From Angelakisella sp. (lineage in GTDB: Bacteria; Bacillota; Clostridia; Oscillospirales; Ruminococcaceae), in the NCBI GenBank assembly GCA_013316495.1, contig WSMP01000069.1, positions 1-8,390 of the forward strand: DNA of 8,390 nucleotides, in the 5' to 3' direction. Each line of letters begins with the position of its first letter. The stretch's first letter is position 1. The notes beneath the pieces are model-generated. The model searched no databases and had not been told where the DNA came from. It saw nothing but the letters and a program-made list of their open reading frames with translations. Below are positions 6,063 through 8,390 of the stretch, one piece after another. Both the position numbers and the translations under genes were made by a program.

Positions 6063-6443
6063 ATTTGCAGAAATAGAGCGTGGGGGATATACCTGTGTTC
6101 CTAGGCTCCCCACCGGCCCCACAGGGGCCGTTACATCGTTAAAATTCCTACTGCCAATGCACTGGCAGTCCCGCCGCGGAGCGGCGGCATTGCCGCCACA
6201 AGCGGCTCCGCCGGAGGCCCCGAACACGGCCACCGAGCGGCGGGCGCGGCTAAGGCTACGCAAGGTAAGCGGGGGCGGAAACCTTACCCCTACCGCTCAC
6301 CCGCCGCAATGCTACAGCCGGGGTAGGCTGGTTGGCTTTCGTGGAGACCGCCTTTGCTTGGTGCTACTGTCCTACGCCAGTGAAGGCGGCGGTCCCTGGG
6401 TGTGCTGTGCAGCGCCCGACGCCTGTGTGCCGGAGCGGGGATA

Positions 6444-6468
6444 CCTAAGGGGCGGTCAGCCCCTTAGG
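6444..6468. repeat. Perfect 9-bp hairpin
   Basis: CCTAAGGGG (6444-6452) pairs exactly with CCCCTTAGG (6460-6468) around the loop CGGTCAG. There is no T tract after it on either strand, so it is not an intrinsic terminator. It is the first of two adjacent strong hairpins in the gene-free block. Confidence 0.75.
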
Positions 6469-6477
6469 CCGCTCTTT

Positions 6478-6507
6478 GGTTCCTTTCTGGCGGACCAGAA
6501 AGGAACC
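6478..6507. repeat. Perfect 13-bp hairpin
   Basis: GGTTCCTTTCTGG (6478-6490) pairs exactly with CCAGAAAGGAACC (6495-6507) around the loop CGGA. It leads directly into the first copy of the 22-bp direct repeat. No T tract follows it, so termination is unlikely. From memory, similar hairpins followed by a GGGCAGGCGAATGG tail recur in Oscillospiraceae genomes, which would make this a dispersed repeat family; that needs a search. Confidence 0.75.
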
Positions 6508-6600
6508 CCCCGCCGGGCAGGCGAATGGGAGTGGACCTACCCACAAGCAATACCCAGGAACGAGACCCTAGAGAACAGCCCCCGCCGGGCAGGCGAATGG
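6507..6600. repeat. 22-bp direct repeat pair
   Basis: The same 22 bases, containing CGCCGGGCAGGCGAATGG, occur at 6507-6528 and 6579-6600 with no mismatch, 72 bases apart from start to start. The 50 bases between them show no similarity to each other or to the repeat. Two units are too few to call a CRISPR array and the repeat is not palindromic at its ends. Confidence 0.8.
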
Positions 6601-6643
6601 CATTTGCGCCACAAGAGGTAACCCCCAGAAAAATACCCTGTAC

Positions 6644-7000
6644 CTAAAGACTGGGGAGGACATCCACCAGGATGAGGAAGGAGAAAAGCAGGCTGAAACC
6701 GCCGCATACAAAAAGATACGCCCGGCGGGGACCCTTGCGGCGAATGTTCCGGGAGATGGCCCCCACCAAAGCCATGGTGACCACCAGCGCCCCCAGCACA
6801 AAAAGCACCTGCCAGTGCCTGGCCCCCAGGGCGTCGCTAAGCAGGTCCAGCCGGGGCGCCAAAGCCGCGGCTATCACGTTGGCGCAGGGAACCACCAGCA
6901 GGGGCAGAAGGGCAAAGGCTATCCCCCGCCGCCCGCTGCGCAGGGTAAAGTACCACATCACCACCACCATCAGGGCTAGGATGACGCTTTCCGTCAGCAT
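6644..7000 (-). CDS. Small polytopic membrane protein (unknown)
   Basis: 118 residues, I recognise no family. Four hydrophobic segments are likely: about 5-19 (SVILALMVVVMWYFT), 27-47 (IAFALLPLLVVPCANVIAAAL), 63-83 (WQVLFVLGALVVTMALVGAI) and 93-116 (AYLFVCGGFSLLFSFLILVDVL). Basic stretches RSGRRG and RNIRRKGPRR fit cytoplasmic loops. The ATG has a very strong AAGGAGG 7 bases upstream. It lies 72 bases after the DUF4358 lipoprotein gene, in the same direction, and is probably the last gene of that operon. This would place it with surface-glycan modification, but only by context. Confidence 0.75.
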   Translation of the reverse strand: MLTESVILALMVVVMWYFTLRSGRRGIAFALLPLLVVPCANVIAAALAPRLDLLSDALGARHWQVLFVLGALVVTMALVGAISRNIRRKGPRRAYLFVCGGFSLLFSFLILVDVLPSL

Positions 7001-7072
7001 CGGACCGCCTCCTTCTTTCGTTCCAGCTTATCCATTAAAACAAGGCCCCGCCAGCAGAGGGGAGACCGGCTC

Positions 7073-7543
7073 TTAGCCCAGGGCCTTTTCAAAGACCTCC
7101 TTGGCCGCCGCCACGCCCTCCTTGGTGCCGGTGACCATGGCCACCACATCCCCGGAGGCCAGCACCACGGCGTTTTCCTCCACCGCGGCGTATTCCTCCG
7201 GCAGGTAGCCGTCAAAGCTGTCCTTCAGGTCCTGGATGCGCTGCTGGCACATGGCCTTCACATCGTCGGCCTTCTTGCCCTCCGCCAGGCGGAACACCGC
7301 CACCTCCTCGCCGATGTACATGGTGCTGAGGTAGATGCGGTAATCCTTCACCATATCCCCCATGGCGTAGTAGTTTTCCGCCGTGTCCCCGGTTACCTCC
7401 ATGGTCTCCCCCTGGGCCTTCAGGGCGGCCAGCATATCGTCCGCCAGGGTCTTGGGGTCCGCCGTCCTGCCGTCGGAGCCGCCGCAGGCGGCCAGGGAAA
7501 GGAGCAGAAATGCTGCAAGCAAAAGCGCTGTAAACCGTTTCAT
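7073..7543 (-). CDS. DUF4358 domain lipoprotein
   Basis: 156 residues. A lipoprotein signal peptide is clear: MKRF, a hydrophobic core, then the lipobox LAAC with Cys20 as the lipidated residue, followed by GGSDG. The mature part (about 28-155) has the DUF4358 pattern: an early helix (KTLADDMLAAL), IYLSTMYIGEEVAVFRL, a KxAxDVKAMCQQRIQDLKDSF helix with DGYLPEEYAAVE, and a final ENAVVLASGDVVAMVTG strand pair. The protein should be anchored on the outer face of the cell membrane. Its biochemical role is not known to me. In clostridia the family is commonly next to GDSL esterases, as here (62 bases downstream of one), suggesting a partner role in glycan acetylation. The ribosome binding site is weak (GAGG at 12 bases). 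Confidence 0.88.
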   Translation of the reverse strand: MKRFTALLLAAFLLLSLAACGGSDGRTADPKTLADDMLAALKAQGETMEVTGDTAENYYAMGDMVKDYRIYLSTMYIGEEVAVFRLAEGKKADDVKAMCQQRIQDLKDSFDGYLPEEYAAVEENAVVLASGDVVAMVTGTKEGVAAAKEVFEKALG

Positions 7544-7605
7544 CTTCTGTAAAACCTCACTTCTTTAATGTCTTCCCTGGGCCTTCCCGGCCAGGGACTC
7601 TTTGC

Positions 7606-8390
7606 TCATTCCTCCACGCCGTGGGTCCGCAGGTAGTCGAACCACTTCCGGTACCAGGAGGAGCCGAAATGGATGCCGTCCTTGGGGCTGGCGCTGTCCG
7701 GGAGGCAGCCGTCAGCGTCCTTGAAGGCCTCCGCCACATCCAGGTAGTAAACCTGCTTTTCCGCCGCCAGCTCCTTGAGGATGGCGTTATACCGGTCAAT
7801 TTTGGCGTTATCCGCCACGGCGTTCTGGCGCTTTTCGTAGTTCGCCGTCACCGGCAGGATGGACTGGATGTAAAAGACAGCGTCCGGGTGCTGGGAGACC
7901 AGGGTGTCCACCACCCGCGCGTAGGCGGCGCGGAAGCTCTCCTCGTCGGAAAGGAGGCTGTTCACCCCCATCATCAGGTAGATTTTTCCGGGGGAGTAGC
8001 TTTTGCTGGCCTCCAGGATGGGTACCTTGCTGCCGTCCGCCAGGGTGATGGCAGCCTTTGTATAGAGGCTGTCCAGGTTCACCCCGGTGCTGGAAAGGAC
8101 GGTGGCATTGTTCATCACGTCGTAGAGCTTGATGCCCTCGGTGATGGAATCCCCCACAAAGAGGGCGTCGTCAAAGTAGCTGGAGGCCAGCCACTCCCCC
8201 TCCGCCACCTGGGGGTCCTGGGCGGCGTCCCCGCTGCCAGGGTCCTGGGAGGACTCCCCCTCCGCCGGGGGCTGGGCGCTCTCCCCCGCGCTGCCGTCCG
8301 CCGGGGGCGGCTCCTCCGGGGCGCTTCCCTCGCTCCCCAGGGAGGAGGCTCCGGAGGCGGCCAGGGGGGAGGAGGTGAGCGGCTCCAGGG
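7606..8390 (-). CDS. SGNH/GDSL-family esterase, N-terminus outside the window
   Basis: Open at the right edge, with 261 codons visible including the stop. SGNH hydrolases cleave or transfer acyl groups on sugars and lipids. Block I is FVGDSITEG (catalytic Ser encoded at 8148-8146), the block III equivalent is MMGVNSLLSD (oxyanion Asn), and block V is SPKDGIHFG, with the catalytic Asp and His in the DxxH arrangement. Before the domain, 8209-8390 encode a Pro/Glu/Ser/Gly/Ala-rich linker of about 60 residues with no internal stop, so the frame clearly continues upstream; the GTG at 8208 is internal and not the start. A linker like this usually joins a membrane anchor or signal peptide, and the enzyme is therefore probably outside the cell. 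With the DUF4358 gene behind it, it resembles the end of an MBOAT-DHHW-GDSL-DUF4358 cluster. Confidence 0.88.
   Translation of the reverse strand, partial: LEPLTSSPLAASGASSLGSEGSAPEEPPPADGSAGESAQPPAEGESSQDPGSGDAAQDPQVAEGEWLASSYFDDALFVGDSITEGIKLYDVMNNATVLSSTGVNLDSLYTKAAITLADGSKVPILEASKSYSPGKIYLMMGVNSLLSDEESFRAAYARVVDTLVSQHPDAVFYIQSILPVTANYEKRQNAVADNAKIDRYNAILKELAAEKQVYYLDVAEAFKDADGCLPDSASPKDGIHFGSSWYRKWFDYLRTHGVEE

Larger units (their letters stand above)
6064..6643. other. Gene-free, hairpin-rich GC block
   Basis: No credible gene in about 580 bases: the one long frame on the plus strand (6157-6621) is Arg/Pro/Gly-rich, lacks a ribosome binding site and runs through the hairpins. Stems seen: 6114-6130 (7 bp, loop ACA), 6151-6168 (6 bp), 6171-6187 (7 bp), 6264-6288 (6 bp), 6346-6394 (9 bp with a CG bulge, long loop with an inner stem), 6444-6468 (9 bp), 6478-6507 (13 bp). 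A 22-bp direct repeat sits at the right end. It may be a dispersed repeat cluster or a structured non-coding RNA. I found no match to rnpB, tmRNA, 6S or SRP RNA. Confidence 0.6.

Noticed and set aside
6507..6600. CRISPR array
   Set aside because: Only two repeat copies with one 50-base interval, no further units, and no cas genes nearby.
6157..6621. 154-codon plus-strand frame in the hairpin-rich block
   Set aside because: It has no ribosome binding site, an Arg/Pro/Gly/Ala-rich composition without domains, and it translates through both strong hairpins and both direct repeats.
7037..7066. Possible terminator between the DUF4358 gene and the small membrane gene
   Set aside because: Only a 4-bp CCCC/GGGG stem with a 9-base loop and an asymmetric bulge, then TTGTTTT. 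It is too weak to call, though partial attenuation cannot be excluded.
7574..7599. Hairpin between the esterase and DUF4358 genes
   Set aside because: The 7-bp TCCCTGG/CCAGGGA stem has a 10-base loop and no U tract after it, so it is not an intrinsic terminator.

Overview
The window looks like a chromosomal segment of a GC-rich, gut-type clostridial Bacillota of the Oscillospiraceae kind (Flavonifractor, Oscillibacter or Lawsonibacter-like). This is inferred from the GC-rich codon choice, strong Shine-Dalgarno sequences, an ECF sigma/zinc-finger anti-sigma pair, a DUF4358 lipoprotein and an acetate kinase. No species call is possible from sequence reading alone.

Layout. (1) 1-1330, plus strand: a complete acetate kinase gene (ackA) with its own sigma-A-type promoter and a perfect 16-bp-stem terminator. 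(2) 1332-2190, minus strand: a clearly AT-rich island with one DUF3800-family gene. It has a textbook TTGACA-17-TATAAT promoter and a leader of about 110 nt that ends in an intrinsic terminator (GNRA-loop hairpin plus nine U) directly before the ribosome binding site. It converges on ackA and looks horizontally acquired. (3) 2236-2424, minus: a small DUF378 membrane protein. Just upstream is a near-perfect 163-bp palindrome that resembles a MITE. (4) 2706-5892, minus: a four-gene operon with overlapping genes, in order ECF sigma factor, zinc-finger (ZAS) anti-sigma factor, five-helix TM2-like membrane protein, and a 532-residue three-helix protein with a charged coiled-coil cytoplasmic arm and a large outside domain. 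An ECF-type promoter (TGAAGC-17-CGTCTA) lies in front and suggests autoregulation; a hairpin terminator lies behind. (5) 6064-6643: about 580 bases with no credible gene, packed with GC-rich hairpins and one 22-bp direct repeat. (6) 6644-8390, minus: the 3' part of a second operon encoding an SGNH/GDSL esterase (N-terminus outside the window), a DUF4358 lipoprotein and a small polytopic membrane protein.

How the genes work together. Acetate kinase makes ATP from acetyl phosphate. The sigma operon probably senses an envelope condition: the anti-sigma factor crosses the membrane once and the two following membrane proteins are translationally coupled to it, so they are candidates for the sensor or the effector of the response. 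The esterase/DUF4358 pair resembles the tail of clostridial MBOAT-DHHW-GDSL-DUF4358 clusters that I associate with O-acetylation of surface glycans; the first genes of such a cluster would lie beyond the right edge. The best candidates for something undescribed are the DUF3800 gene with its terminator-containing leader RNA, the two membrane proteins of the sigma operon, and the hairpin-rich block at 6064-6640.
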